From Tenacibaculum caenipelagi (lineage in GTDB: Bacteria; Bacteroidota; Bacteroidia; Flavobacteriales; Flavobacteriaceae), in contig NZ_SNYH01000001.1 in NCBI RefSeq assembly GCF_004363005.1, positions 558,001-622,000 on the forward strand: DNA of 64,000 bases, read 5' to 3'. The notes beneath the pieces were generated by a model that ran no database searches, had not been told where the DNA came from, and was given only the letters and a program-made list of their open reading frames with translations. The translations under genes were made by a program, and so were the position numbers. Of the stretch, positions 43,592 through 52,637 are shown piece by piece. The first letter of the stretch is position 1. Each line of letters starts with the position of its first letter.

Positions 43592-44905
43592 TTAAGGAAT
43601 ACGAACACTCTCACCAATCCAACATCCAACTCTATAGCTTCCACCTGAAGCAAGTCCTTTTTGGAAAATTAATTTTTTAGAAGGAACATTCTTTTTGTAG
43701 CTACTAATATATCTACCTGCTCCACAACCTGGATCAACTTGATTCGCTTTTAATGCTTTATTTAAAGCCGCAACATATACCATTCTTTTTTCAAACTCAT
43801 CGCTACCACAAGAGTTTGCACTTTTTTGGTATAAACTAGCAATAAATAAATATGCTTTACCCATGTTAGGGTTATACTTTAATGCCTCGTATGCTAAAGC
43901 TCTTGCTCTGCTTCCACTAGCACTTTGTGCTTCTCTTAACTTATACTTCGCTTTTTTGAATGGATCAGTTTCTAAATCGAATGCTTTCTTTCTCATTTCA
44001 GCAGCACTACTTTTATCTCCATTCTTAGCTAAAACTCCTGCTAAGAAATTATAAGCATCAGCAGATTGTGTTACCTCAGCATAAGCATTTGCTAACTTTT
44101 CAAATAACGGATCAGCTGTACACTCTTTGTTATACATTCTTGATACCGCTCTTTTTAACCAAACTCCATCAGTTTTGTTTTGTTCGAAATCTCTAGAGTA
44201 AATAGGTATTAATCTTTCACATGTTGCTATCTTAGAGATTTTTGCATCTAAACCACCCTCTACTTTACCTAATAATCCTGAGTTAATTGTATAAGCTTTT
44301 AAGTTTTTCTTTTCTCTAGAACTAATAGTTCCTAAAGAATCCTTTTCTTGCAACTTAGCAATCTTCTTACTATAGTCTTCTAACTTCTCATCTACAGATT
44401 CCATTACATCATCATAGGTATCAAAAACTTTTTGAGGATTAGAATCTTGATACTTTTCAGCAATAGTTTCAAAATATCTAAAAATATTCTTCACTCCCAT
44501 ATCTTTAGCTCCAGCCTTATATCCTTTTTCTAAGATTTTAAAGATTTCTTCATCTGACGCTAATTTGTTTTCACTTAAAAAATCTGCATAATCACTATGC
44601 GCTTTAGCTGGGTCTTTATCTGGAAAATTAGCTAACCTTGTTTCATATACTTTCTTTGCTAAAACTGGATCTTTTAGATTTTCAGCAACTTTGGCCCCGT
44701 ATTTATAGATGTTAATAGATAATCCTGCACAGTTATCTAATAAATATTCTAAATCTGGTTTAGCTTGTGTGTATTTTTTTGTAGTAGCATATCCTTTAAA
44801 AAGGTTATACTTTATATTACACTCCTGACTTGCTTGCGCTTTCGCTCCATTTACGGCTACAAACAAAAATAATCCTGCTAGTAAATACGTAATTTTTTTC
44901 ATCAT
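43592..44905 (-). CDS. Exported TPR-like repeat protein
   Basis: A 437-aa exported protein; signal 1-24 ends AKAQ. The rest is helical repeats: PDLEYLLDNCAGL, KVYETRLANFPDKDPAKAHSDYADFL, AYNFLAGVLAKNGDKSSAAEMRKKAFDLETDP and KAYLFIASLYQKSANSC. The C-terminal part (GLASGGSYRVGCWIGESVRIP) is a conserved tail. It lies between an outer-membrane protein and lptC and is probably an envelope-assembly factor; the exact role is unknown. Confidence 0.82.
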   Translation of the reverse strand: MMKKITYLLAGLFLFVAVNGAKAQASQECNIKYNLFKGYATTKKYTQAKPDLEYLLDNCAGLSINIYKYGAKVAENLKDPVLAKKVYETRLANFPDKDPAKAHSDYADFLSENKLASDEEIFKILEKGYKAGAKDMGVKNIFRYFETIAEKYQDSNPQKVFDTYDDVMESVDEKLEDYSKKIAKLQEKDSLGTISSREKKNLKAYTINSGLLGKVEGGLDAKISKIATCERLIPIYSRDFEQNKTDGVWLKRAVSRMYNKECTADPLFEKLANAYAEVTQSADAYNFLAGVLAKNGDKSSAAEMRKKAFDLETDPFKKAKYKLREAQSASGSRARALAYEALKYNPNMGKAYLFIASLYQKSANSCGSDEFEKRMVYVAALNKALKANQVDPGCGAGRYISSYKKNVPSKKLIFQKGLASGGSYRVGCWIGESVRIP

Positions 44906-44917
44906 TCTCGGTTTTTG

Positions 44918-46186
44918 TTAATCTATTCGTGTTTTATGGAACCATTTAATACTATTCAAAGATAAACTTAATCTTACATTAAAGTAGTTTTCTTTTATTA
45001 AGTTATTGTTAGTCGTTCCCCTCTGTCCGTACTCAAATCCAACGTTTACGTTAGATAATTGTCTTGGTAATGGCAATCCTAAACCAACATTTATGCCAAA
45101 GTCTTTTACTGCTGTAAAATTATCTGTTGTTTTCACTAATAACCCTGTATCTTCAAAACGCAAACCTGCTCGATATGTAACTCTATCCCAGTAACTTGAA
45201 ATAGAATTAATCTTAGGAATATAGTATCCTCCTATTGCAAATTTATTTGAATCATCATATTTATATGAACTTCCGTTAGCAACAAATACATTATCATTTT
45301 TTAATGCACCTTGAAACTGTTGATTTACTCCCAAATACCACTTATCTTCTTTTCCAATACCAAATCCAAAAACACTTTTCAATGGTACATTAATTTCTCC
45401 ATTTTGTGATCTGTTGAACAATTCATCTCTTGGTGTTTCTAATCCCGAACTACTAAGCGACAAAGAATACATTTTTTCTGTCCCTTTTGCTGTTAAATCT
45501 GTTGATAAGGTAAAAGAAGCTCCTGTATATAACTGTAACTTGTTTTTCAACTCCTTTTTATACTGTGCTCCTAATTTAAATTGTCCTCCTCTTATATTAA
45601 GAGATTCTTCATACTTCGTAGCTAATGCTACATCTGCTCTTTGATTTAAAATACTATTATCTATGTTTCCGAAAATAAAACTCGCCTCAGCTCCAATCGA
45701 TAATCCTTCGTAGATATATCCTCCTAAGGCTGCATAAATTTTATTTGTCCCTCCTTCTCCTCTAAATAACGTAGCATTATCTTCATTATTATCATCTAAT
45801 AATGAATAACCTACAGAAGAAAAAGGTTGTAACCCAACAGTAAAACCTGCTTTTTTTCCAATTGGAAATCCTAGTGATATATATCTTAAGTTTGTTGAAT
45901 TTCCTGTTTGAGAAGCATCTTGTTCTTTTACTGTTAAAAAAGTTAAACTCCCACCAATAGCATAGGTTGCTGCTCTTAAATCAGCATTAGATGCCGGGTT
46001 TGTAAAATTTAAATGAAAATTATCTTTCATTGCTACTCCAATCCCCCCCATAGAAGCCTGCTCTACAGTAACAGCTTCAAAATTTTCACCTATCCCAAAA
46101 TAAGAATATGGTGATGCACTATTTCTTTGTGCTAATATTGCCGATGTAGTAAATACAAAAACCCCTAATATAAATCTCTTAATCAT
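44918..46186 (-). CDS. Outer-membrane beta-barrel protein
   Basis: A 422-aa protein with a signal peptide (cleavage after AILAQ, about 20) and alternating beta strands typical of outer-membrane channels, opening RNSASPYSYFGIGENFEAV and including MGGIGVAMKDNFHLNFTNPAS, the conserved motif of FadL/PorV-like barrels. The last strand ends with NVRLSLSLNSIKWFHKTRID. Its start overlaps the end of coaX by 8 nt. Confidence 0.85.
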   Translation of the reverse strand: MIKRFILGVFVFTTSAILAQRNSASPYSYFGIGENFEAVTVEQASMGGIGVAMKDNFHLNFTNPASNADLRAATYAIGGSLTFLTVKEQDASQTGNSTNLRYISLGFPIGKKAGFTVGLQPFSSVGYSLLDDNNEDNATLFRGEGGTNKIYAALGGYIYEGLSIGAEASFIFGNIDNSILNQRADVALATKYEESLNIRGGQFKLGAQYKKELKNKLQLYTGASFTLSTDLTAKGTEKMYSLSLSSSGLETPRDELFNRSQNGEINVPLKSVFGFGIGKEDKWYLGVNQQFQGALKNDNVFVANGSSYKYDDSNKFAIGGYYIPKINSISSYWDRVTYRAGLRFEDTGLLVKTTDNFTAVKDFGINVGLGLPLPRQLSNVNVGFEYGQRGTTNNNLIKENYFNVRLSLSLNSIKWFHKTRID

Positions 46187-46910
46187 TCGCTATATTGTGT
46201 ATCAAAATAGTATGTAACCCTTCCAAAACAAAATTTGGATGGGCAAATATGACACTTTTTAATTGTTTAGACAAAAAATATGTATCTCCTCCTGTTAAAA
46301 CTACTGTTAAATCTTGATACTTTTTTTGATATTGTTTAATTATCCCGTCTATTTCATTAGAAATTCCATTAACTATGCCCGAATGTATTGAACTATTTGT
46401 ATCTCTTCCTATAAAACTTTCAACTTCACTAGGTTCTAGCAATGGTAGTTTAGAAGTAAAAGTATGTAATGCCTTATATCTCATCGCAATTCCAGGTGAA
46501 ATTGCCCCTCCTAAATACACTCCTTCTTTAGTAATAAAATCATACGTTATGCATGTACCTGCGTCTAGCACTAATACATTTTTATTAGGATATTTTTTTA
46601 CTGCTGCTGCTGCTAATGCTATTCTATCAACCCCTAACGTTTTAGGTGTTTTATAATTATTTTTAAATGGAACTTTTGTTTCCGAATTTAAATAAACTGG
46701 ATTCAGGAAAGTATCTATTTTTTCTTTTTCTTCTTCAGAAAAAATAGCCACAGAAGACACAATACTACTAGAAATTGAATATTTAGAAGTAATTTTTTTT
46801 AGCTCAGAAATAATCTTTTCTTTTTCAAAAATAAAAACTTCTTTAACAGTATCTATTTCAGTAACAGCCACTTTAACTCTTGTATTTCCTACATCAATAA
46901 TTAGGTACAT
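46179..46910 (-). CDS. coaX: Type III pantothenate kinase
   Basis: CoaX phosphorylates pantothenate, the first step of CoA synthesis, without feedback inhibition. The 243-aa protein has IDVGNTRVKVAV at 4-15 (phosphate binding), TLGVDRIALAAAA near 92-104, LDAGTCITYDFI near 116-127 and LGGAISPGIAMR near 133-144. It heads the envelope cluster; a palindrome (ACGTAAATTTACGT) lies 17 nt before its start. Confidence 0.93.
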   Translation of the reverse strand: MYLIIDVGNTRVKVAVTEIDTVKEVFIFEKEKIISELKKITSKYSISSSIVSSVAIFSEEEKEKIDTFLNPVYLNSETKVPFKNNYKTPKTLGVDRIALAAAAVKKYPNKNVLVLDAGTCITYDFITKEGVYLGGAISPGIAMRYKALHTFTSKLPLLEPSEVESFIGRDTNSSIHSGIVNGISNEIDGIIKQYQKKYQDLTVVLTGGDTYFLSKQLKSVIFAHPNFVLEGLHTILIHNIAND

Positions 46911-46927
46911 ATTTCTTTTCTTAGAGG

Positions 46928-46941
46928 ACGTAAATTTACGT
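46928..46941. repeat. 14-bp perfect palindrome between coaX and tRNA-Phe
   Basis: ACGTAAATTTACGT is fully self-complementary and lies in the divergent region, 17 nt before coaX and about 23 nt left of the -33 element of the tRNA-Phe promoter. It could overlap a coaX -7 box (TAAATTTA on the minus strand) or be an operator. Confidence 0.5.
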
Positions 46942-46964
46942 TACATTTTTTTAAAGCTTTTACT

Positions 46965-46994
46965 TTGTATAATTAAAAAACGATTGTATATTTG
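46965..46994 (+). promoter_or_regulatory. Promoter of tRNA-Phe
   Basis: TTG at 46965-46967 and TATATTTG at 46987-46994, separated by 19 nt, the best promoter in the window. Transcription would start near 47000, giving a leader of about 20 nt before the tRNA. Confidence 0.7.
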
Positions 46995-47019
46995 CATCCG
47001 CTTAACGAAAGTAGCAACT

Positions 47020-47092
47020 GGTGCCTTAGCTCAGTTGGTAGAGCAAAGGACTGAAAATCCTTGTGTCCCTGGTTCGATTCCTGGAGGCACCA
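47020..47092 (+). tRNA. tRNA-Phe (GAA), copy 1
   Basis: A complete 73-nt cloverleaf. Acceptor GGTGCCT pairs with AGGCACC; the D arm has GCTC/GAGC, the anticodon arm AAGGA/TCCTT with loop CTGAAAA (GAA at positions 34-36), the T arm CCTGG/CCTGG with TTCGATT. Discriminator A; CCA is not encoded. Confidence 0.97.
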
Positions 47093-47094
47093 CA

Positions 47095-47126
47095 ATAAAA
47101 CTCGTATCGTAGGTTACGAGTTTTAT
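47095..47126 (+). terminator. Terminator after tRNA-Phe copy 1
   Basis: ATAAAACTCGTA pairs with TACGAGTTTTAT around an 8-nt loop; T-rich tail. Confidence 0.78.
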
Positions 47127-47157
47127 TTTAAAAATGTTACTTTTTTAAGCTATGACT

Positions 47158-47230
47158 GGTGCCTTAGCTCAGTTGGTAGAGCAAAGGACTGAAAATCCTT
47201 GTGTCCCTGGTTCGATTCCTGGAGGCACCA
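47158..47230 (+). tRNA. tRNA-Phe (GAA), copy 2
   Basis: Identical over all 73 nt to the copy at 47020-47092 and also preceded by ACT, with 65 nt between them. Same anticodon, no encoded CCA. It has its own terminator. Whether it has its own promoter is unclear, as no TAnnTTTG lies in the spacer. Confidence 0.97.
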
Positions 47231-47234
47231 CGAT

Positions 47235-47265
47235 AAAAACCCGAACAAAATTGTTCGGGTTTTTT
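47235..47265 (+). terminator. Terminator after tRNA-Phe copy 2
   Basis: AAAAACCCGAACA pairs with TGTTCGGGTTTTT; strong T tract. Confidence 0.88.
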
Positions 47266-47288
47266 AGTTTCTAATTTTATTTTTAAAT

Positions 47289-47318
47289 AAAAAAGCTCGA
47301 CAACAATTACCGAGCTTC
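47289..47318 (-). terminator. Terminator of the EEP nuclease gene
   Basis: On the minus strand AAGCTCG pairs with CGAGCTT and is followed by a T run (the A run at 47287-47294). Confidence 0.75.
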
Positions 47319-47323
47319 ATATT

Positions 47324-48301
47324 TTATTTCAATTTAAATTGCATTTCTATAGGCAAATGATCTGATACCTGCCCAAACTCTTTAAGTACTTTACCTCCTA
47401 TATATTCTATAGTGTTTTCTGTATAAAATATATAATCAATACGTTCAACAGGATCTTTGGTATCAAAAGTGTTTTCTGGACTTTCAGAAGAAAATGCCGC
47501 ATTTCCAATGCCATCCATCGCAAACATTTTTCGAATAACAGCTTCCTTATCTCTTGCCTTTGAGTTAAAATCACCTAATAAAATCGTAGGATAATCATTT
47601 TTATATTTATTGAAAAGATTCTGTACATATTCAAACTGATGTAATCTTGTTAATTTATCAAACGCTTCTAAATGTAAGTTTATCACTACCACTTCCTTTC
47701 CTTCCAACTTAACTTTCACTACTTGTACTAACCTGTCTAAATACAAAGCATCTCTATAAAAAGGATTATTAGCAACGCGTTCTAACACAATACGTTCATA
47801 ATCTTTCAACTCATACTTACTTAAAATTGATTGTCCTGAAACTATTTTACCAAAATGCATACTTGGTGGCCAATACGGAAAAGGTACATAATGTTCATCC
47901 CAATTTATCCCTCTTGCCACATAATTGTAACCTAATTTTGCAATCTCATCTTCTTGATTTACCTCATACGATCTTGCAGCATTATAATCAATTTCCTGAA
48001 AAGCAATAATGTCTGGGTTTACCTTTTCAATTTCTGTAACTACCTTTTTTAAATTCACATCAAACAGTTCTTTAGGCTTAGCAACGGCTCTATTGTTTGT
48101 CATCCCACTTAAATAACCAATATTATAGGTAACAATACTATAAACAGAATCGTTATCTACCTTACTATCATAATTATGTGTGATTATTTTAGCGTATTCT
48201 GCTTCATCCATTGTTGGCGATGACGCCCAGAAAAAAAACACGACAACTAAACCTGTAACTAACAGTAATAACTTTACTATGACTCTGAAAATGTACTTCA
48301 T
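47324..48301 (-). CDS. Endonuclease/exonuclease/phosphatase family protein
   Basis: A 325-aa protein with an N-terminal membrane helix (about 8-27), so the catalytic domain is on the outer face of the inner membrane or secreted. EEP motifs: VTYNIGYL near 58, FQEIDYN near 100, INLHLEAFD near 206, LLGDFNSK near 242 and SDHLPIEM near 315. Members hydrolyse phosphodiester or phosphoester bonds in nucleic acids, lipids or inositol phosphates; a membrane-tethered form fits lipids or extracellular DNA. Confidence 0.88.
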   Translation of the reverse strand: MKYIFRVIVKLLLLVTGLVVVFFFWASSPTMDEAEYAKIITHNYDSKVDNDSVYSIVTYNIGYLSGMTNNRAVAKPKELFDVNLKKVVTEIEKVNPDIIAFQEIDYNAARSYEVNQEDEIAKLGYNYVARGINWDEHYVPFPYWPPSMHFGKIVSGQSILSKYELKDYERIVLERVANNPFYRDALYLDRLVQVVKVKLEGKEVVVINLHLEAFDKLTRLHQFEYVQNLFNKYKNDYPTILLGDFNSKARDKEAVIRKMFAMDGIGNAAFSSESPENTFDTKDPVERIDYIFYTENTIEYIGGKVLKEFGQVSDHLPIEMQFKLK

Positions 48302-48403
48302 AAAGGATTAAAAAAATGTTAAATTCTTTTTCAAATTTAAACTTTTTCGCACTTGGAATGTCAAATAGGTGTAAATAATTACAAAACTTTAAATTTTAAA
48401 CAT

Positions 48404-48868
48404 ATGAAGAAATTACTAACAGTATTGATTTTAGCGATAGGATTTACCGTTACAACTCATGCCCAAAGAGGAGATAAAGGTCAACATGAACAATTAACCG
48501 TAGAACAACAAACAGAATTAGCGGTTAAAAAAATGACTTTAAAATTGGATTTAACTGCTTCTCAGCAAAATCAGTTAAGACCTTTAATAGCTAAACAAAT
48601 TGCCGAAAGACAAGAAATGAGAGCCAAAAGAAAGGCAATGAAAAATAGTGATAATAAGCCTACTGCTGAAGAACGCTACGTTATGAAGAATAAAATGTTA
48701 GATAAGCAAATTGCTTACAAAGCAAAGATGAAACGTATTTTAAATAAAGAACAATATGAGCGTTTTGAAAAAATGACCGCTAGAAAAATGAACAAACATA
48801 AAAAGAAAGCTGAGCATAAAATGCATGAGAAAAGAAAACTTCATAAAGAACACATGCAAGAGAAATAA
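48404..48868 (+). CDS. Exported Lys/Met-rich small protein (Spy-like)
   Basis: A 154-aa exported protein; the signal 1-20 ends THAQ. The mature part is helical, very rich in Lys, Met, Glu and Arg, with LTASQQNQLRPLIAKQIAERQEMRAKR like Spy/CpxP-type chaperones (LTxxQ). The C-terminal tail (HKKKAEHKMHEKRKLHK) is His- and Lys-rich and could bind metal. The ATG at 48404 is chosen because residues upstream do not precede a signal peptide properly. It is alone, with a terminator. Confidence 0.75.
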   Translation: MKKLLTVLILAIGFTVTTHAQRGDKGQHEQLTVEQQTELAVKKMTLKLDLTASQQNQLRPLIAKQIAERQEMRAKRKAMKNSDNKPTAEERYVMKNKMLDKQIAYKAKMKRILNKEQYERFEKMTARKMNKHKKKAEHKMHEKRKLHKEHMQEK

Positions 48869-48902
48869 TTTTGGTGGATTGATAAGTTAGTTTTGATTGA
48901 AA

Positions 48903-48940
48903 AAAACCCAGTTTTAACTATAAAACTGGGGTTTTATTTT
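48903..48940. terminator. Bidirectional terminator
   Basis: CCCAGTTTTA pairs with TAAAACTGGG around ACTA, with A and T runs at both sides, between convergent genes. Confidence 0.8.
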
Positions 48941-48943
48941 TGT

Positions 48944-49462
48944 TTACTCCTCTTTAAACCAACTTGAATATTTTACATAGTTATTGGCTATTCTATCAAT
49001 CTCTCCAGAAATAAGTTCTTGAGAGATATCTTTTACTTTTTTTGCTGGAACTCCTGCATATACACTTCCGCTTTCGATATGCGTATTTTTAGTAACTACA
49101 GCACCTGCCGCAATAATAGAATTCGATTCTACCACGCAATCATCCATAATTATACTACCCATTCCTACCAGTACATTATCATGAATCGTACACCCATGTA
49201 CCAAAGCATTATGTCCAATAGATACATTATTTCCTATAGTTGTAGGTGATTTCTGATACGTAGCATGTATTACCGCTCCATCTTGCACATTCACTTTGTC
49301 TCCCATTTTTATATAATGTACATCTCCTCGAATTACGGCATTGAACCACACACTACATTCATTTCCCATTTGTACATCTCCGACAATAGTAGCATTTTCT
49401 GCTACATAACAACCCTTTGGTATTTGTGGATGTTTTCCGTTTACAGGTTTTATAATTGGCAT
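48944..49462 (-). CDS. Gamma carbonic anhydrase family protein
   Basis: A left-handed beta-helix hexapeptide-repeat protein, 172 aa from the ATG at 49462 (MPIIKPVNGKHPQIPKGCY). Metal-site histidines are in AVIHATYQ and IGHNALVHGC. Other landmarks are FNAVIRGDVHYIKMGDKVNVQDG. It belongs to the YrdA/PaaY-like branch and could hydrate CO2 or bind a cofactor. It starts 7 nt after the LytTR gene, so it is the last gene of a three-gene operon. A longer start inside the regulator was rejected. Confidence 0.9.
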   Translation of the reverse strand: MPIIKPVNGKHPQIPKGCYVAENATIVGDVQMGNECSVWFNAVIRGDVHYIKMGDKVNVQDGAVIHATYQKSPTTIGNNVSIGHNALVHGCTIHDNVLVGMGSIIMDDCVVESNSIIAAGAVVTKNTHIESGSVYAGVPAKKVKDISQELISGEIDRIANNYVKYSSWFKEE

Positions 49463-49469
49463 ATATTTT

Positions 49470-50201
49470 TTATTTAAAAAATGATAATAAATTGGCTTTT
49501 TTTGAGGAAGAAACCATAATTTCTTTTCCATTTGATAGTATCACGCTTCCTCCCTTTCCTTTTTTATACTTTGTTATTTCGTTAACGTTTACTAAAAACG
49601 ATTTATGAATCCGTGCAAAAGAATTCTCGTTTAAGATATCTTCAAAATATTTTAGTGTTTTACTTACTAGTTTTTTAGAATCTTTAAAATACACTTCGGT
49701 ATAGTTATCATCTGCTTTGCAAAACACAATATCATGAATATTTACCACTTCAAAACCATCTTGTTGTGGAATGGTTATTTTCCCATTGATAGTAGTTGCT
49801 TTGGGGGTTAAAATAGCATTCTCTAACTCGTTTTCTTTTTCTTTAATTTCTGTAACTAAACCTACCGCTTTTATCAATTCATCTATAGAAATAGGTTTTA
49901 GCAAATAATACGTTGCTTGATTATTCAACGCTTCGATAGCATAATGATCGTAAGCCGTAACAAAAACGACTTCAAAAGTTCTATTCTCTACTTTTTCTAA
50001 TAAATCAAACGCATTTCCAAAAGGCATTTCTACATCTAAAAACACCAAATCTAATTCATGTTTTTCTATTAACTTTTGTGCATCCTCAATATTACTTGCT
50101 TCTCCTAACAACTCAACATTAGGGCAATATTTAGCAATATAATTTCGTAGAATGTCTCTACTGATTTGCTCATCTTCAACAATAATTGCTCTTATTTTCA
50201 T
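49470..50201 (-). CDS. LytTR response regulator
   Basis: A 243-aa response regulator: receiver domain 1-120 with the acidic pocket (VEDE 8-11), phospho-acceptor Asp56 in LVFLDVEMP and Lys in LLKPIS, then a LytTR DNA-binding domain (about 138-243; DDNYTEVYFKDSKKLVSKTLKYFEDIL, FARIHKSFLVNVNEI). It pairs with the kinase 7 nt upstream. Targets are not visible here; the adjacent carbonic anhydrase gene is co-transcribed. Confidence 0.93.
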   Translation of the reverse strand: MKIRAIIVEDEQISRDILRNYIAKYCPNVELLGEASNIEDAQKLIEKHELDLVFLDVEMPFGNAFDLLEKVENRTFEVVFVTAYDHYAIEALNNQATYYLLKPISIDELIKAVGLVTEIKEKENELENAILTPKATTINGKITIPQQDGFEVVNIHDIVFCKADDNYTEVYFKDSKKLVSKTLKYFEDILNENSFARIHKSFLVNVNEITKYKKGKGGSVILSNGKEIMVSSSKKANLLSFFK

Positions 50202-50208
50202 AATCCCA

Positions 50209-52398
50209 TTAATCTTTTTTTAAGGTCAACCCAACTTTGGTTCCGCTTCCATCTTCAAAAGCATCTGAAACAGCAACCATGATTTTATCTTGATACATAT
50301 CATTGAGAATAGCTATTCTTTTTTTGATAGTACTCATTCCTTTCGATTTTTGTTTCAACTGATTCTTAGTTTTCATTTCCATCGATTGTTGTCTTCCTAC
50401 ACCATCATCTTCAATCAAAATTTGAATCGCATCTGAATCTTTATAAGTCATTGAAATATTCAAATTTCCTTTTTCTTTTTTATATCGAAGTCCATGCCAA
50501 ATCGCATTTTCTATATACGGTTGTAACAGCATTGGCGGAATCGAATATTCATCTAACGGTATGTTTTTATCTATATGGATACTGTAATCGAACTTATCTT
50601 TAAATCGATTGTGCTCCAACTTTACATACAACTCTAACAATTCTATTTCTTTGGTAAGCGGAATGAAATCTTCATCTGAATTTTCTAAAACCGCACGCAT
50701 CAACACCGAAAATTCTGACAAATATCGGTTAGCACTTCTCTCATCACTTACTGCAATAAAACTGTTTACTGAATTCAATGCATTGAAAATAAAATGCGGA
50801 TTCATTTGCGAACGCATCGATTTTAATGCCAATAAGTTATTGGCTAATCTTTGCTGTTTGTTAATTCTAAACATAAAATACACCAACAAAATCATTAGTA
50901 AAAAACCAGCTACTAACGAGTAAATAACCCATTGTTGACGTTTGTTACTCTCTTGAATTAACTGCTGATCTTTATACGCTAAACTAATTTTACTCTCGCT
51001 TAATTCTTTATCCTTTTCTAAACTTGCTATTCTATTTTGGTTGTCTAAAATCCGTTTACTAAAGCGTTTTACTTGTTGAATTTCCTGTTCTTTTCGTGAG
51101 TATAATGTATCAACTAACGTTACGTAATCTTGGTAAGTTTTTAATGCTTTTGTATAATCTCCAACAGTTTCATATACTTCAGACAATCGTTTTGTTGCGT
51201 CTTTCTGAATGATTAAATCCTCATTTTTATCGGCATCTGCAATACTCTTTTTTAAATACGGAATGGCTTCTTTATACGCTGCTTTTTGCATGTAAGCATT
51301 TCCAATTTTATAATTGATTTTTTGCGAAGTAATCGAATCAACTAAAGACTCACTGTTTTCAGCTTCAACAGGTATATCTTCTGCTTCTTTCAAGCTTTCT
51401 TTTCTAAGCTGAATTTCCTCATCATAACGTTGAGATTGGTTATAAAAATCAGCTACTTTTTGCTGTTCTTTTAACGAGCGTTTCTTATTCTCTTCGGATG
51501 CTAACCTTAAAGAATTTTGATAATATCCGTCTGCTTCTTGAATATTTCCTTGTGCTGCATATACTTCAGCTAGCTTAGAATTTAAATCGGTTATTTTTGG
51601 GGTAATTAAATTAGTTTTGGCTATTTCTAAGGCTTTTTGATAATTGCTTTTAGCTTCATCAAAGTTTTCTTGAACCATATACACATCTCCCAAACCTTGA
51701 AATGCTGTTAATTGCTGATAATTATTCAACTTTCCCTTTAATGTAGTTTTATAATTTTGTTCACTATCACTATAATTTTTAACTAAATAAGCAGTTTTAG
51801 CTAATTGTAACCGAACAGCTGGATTATTAACTTGTAGTAAAGATGTTTGATAATTCTCTATAGCCAAATCGTACTGATTCCAGTAAAAATATACATCTGC
51901 TAATTCCTTATAAGTGGTTGCTAACCTATTCCTCGATAAATCATCTAGTAACATTTTTTCTATAAAGGATAAACTTTTATCGATATCTTTCTTTTTGTAA
52001 AATCGAACAGAATCTAAATATTGAGGATATAAACTAACTCGTTTTCCGGAACTATAAGGACTTAACTTTGATTTTTTATTTGGCTCAAAACCTTCTACCT
52101 GTACTTTTATATCTTCATCATCTTTGATTGTATAAAAGATCGTTTCAAAACCTGAATGCGATACTACCAACTGATCTCCTGCTTTTGCTTTTACAGTATA
52201 ATTCCCTTTGATGTCTGAATAGTAAAACACACGTCCGTTAACTTCAACTCTCGCATCTTTAATCGGTTGATGAGTTTCACTATTAACCACCTGAACTTTT
52301 ACTGAAAACTCACTAGCTACATTTTTCTCTATTTGAGAAAAAACAGTAGAAAAACTCAATAAAAAGATTACACATATTATGTAGTATACTTTATTCAT
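50209..52398 (-). CDS. TPR-containing LytS-type sensor histidine kinase
   Basis: A 729-aa kinase. The signal peptide is followed by a carboxypeptidase-regulatory-like beta domain (about 30-100; VNSETHQPIKDARVEVNGR), TPR repeats (about 130-440), a short coiled coil and a membrane helix (about 492-514). The cytoplasmic part has the His_kinase motif SQMNPHFIFNALNS with phospho-acceptor His535 and an ATPase domain (LLQPYIENAIWHGLRYKKEKG, DDGVGRQQSM). The periplasmic TPR region senses a partner protein or ligand. It works with the downstream LytTR regulator, as in Bacteroidota YehU/YpdA-like pairs. Confidence 0.92.
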   Translation of the reverse strand: MNKVYYIICVIFLLSFSTVFSQIEKNVASEFSVKVQVVNSETHQPIKDARVEVNGRVFYYSDIKGNYTVKAKAGDQLVVSHSGFETIFYTIKDDEDIKVQVEGFEPNKKSKLSPYSSGKRVSLYPQYLDSVRFYKKKDIDKSLSFIEKMLLDDLSRNRLATTYKELADVYFYWNQYDLAIENYQTSLLQVNNPAVRLQLAKTAYLVKNYSDSEQNYKTTLKGKLNNYQQLTAFQGLGDVYMVQENFDEAKSNYQKALEIAKTNLITPKITDLNSKLAEVYAAQGNIQEADGYYQNSLRLASEENKKRSLKEQQKVADFYNQSQRYDEEIQLRKESLKEAEDIPVEAENSESLVDSITSQKINYKIGNAYMQKAAYKEAIPYLKKSIADADKNEDLIIQKDATKRLSEVYETVGDYTKALKTYQDYVTLVDTLYSRKEQEIQQVKRFSKRILDNQNRIASLEKDKELSESKISLAYKDQQLIQESNKRQQWVIYSLVAGFLLMILLVYFMFRINKQQRLANNLLALKSMRSQMNPHFIFNALNSVNSFIAVSDERSANRYLSEFSVLMRAVLENSDEDFIPLTKEIELLELYVKLEHNRFKDKFDYSIHIDKNIPLDEYSIPPMLLQPYIENAIWHGLRYKKEKGNLNISMTYKDSDAIQILIEDDGVGRQQSMEMKTKNQLKQKSKGMSTIKKRIAILNDMYQDKIMVAVSDAFEDGSGTKVGLTLKKD

Positions 52399-52637
52399 AC
52401 TTTATTTCTTACTGTAAACATACTCACAAAAAGCCATACAAAAAAACGTGTTTCATTTCTAAACACTCTAAAAAACAAGCAAAAAACTCGGTTTACTCAT
52501 TTAGGCAACTACTTTACTAAACTAAACTGACAGTTTACTCATTCTCGATTTTTTAAGAAAAAAGTTGGAAGTAGTTTTGAATAGAAATTGACCACAATCA
52601 AACTTTTAATCCAATAAATAATTAAAAACAAAAAATT

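Noticed and set aside
50609..50923. Plus-strand 104-codon frame inside the LytS-type kinase
   Set aside because: Antisense shadow of the histidine-kinase domain.
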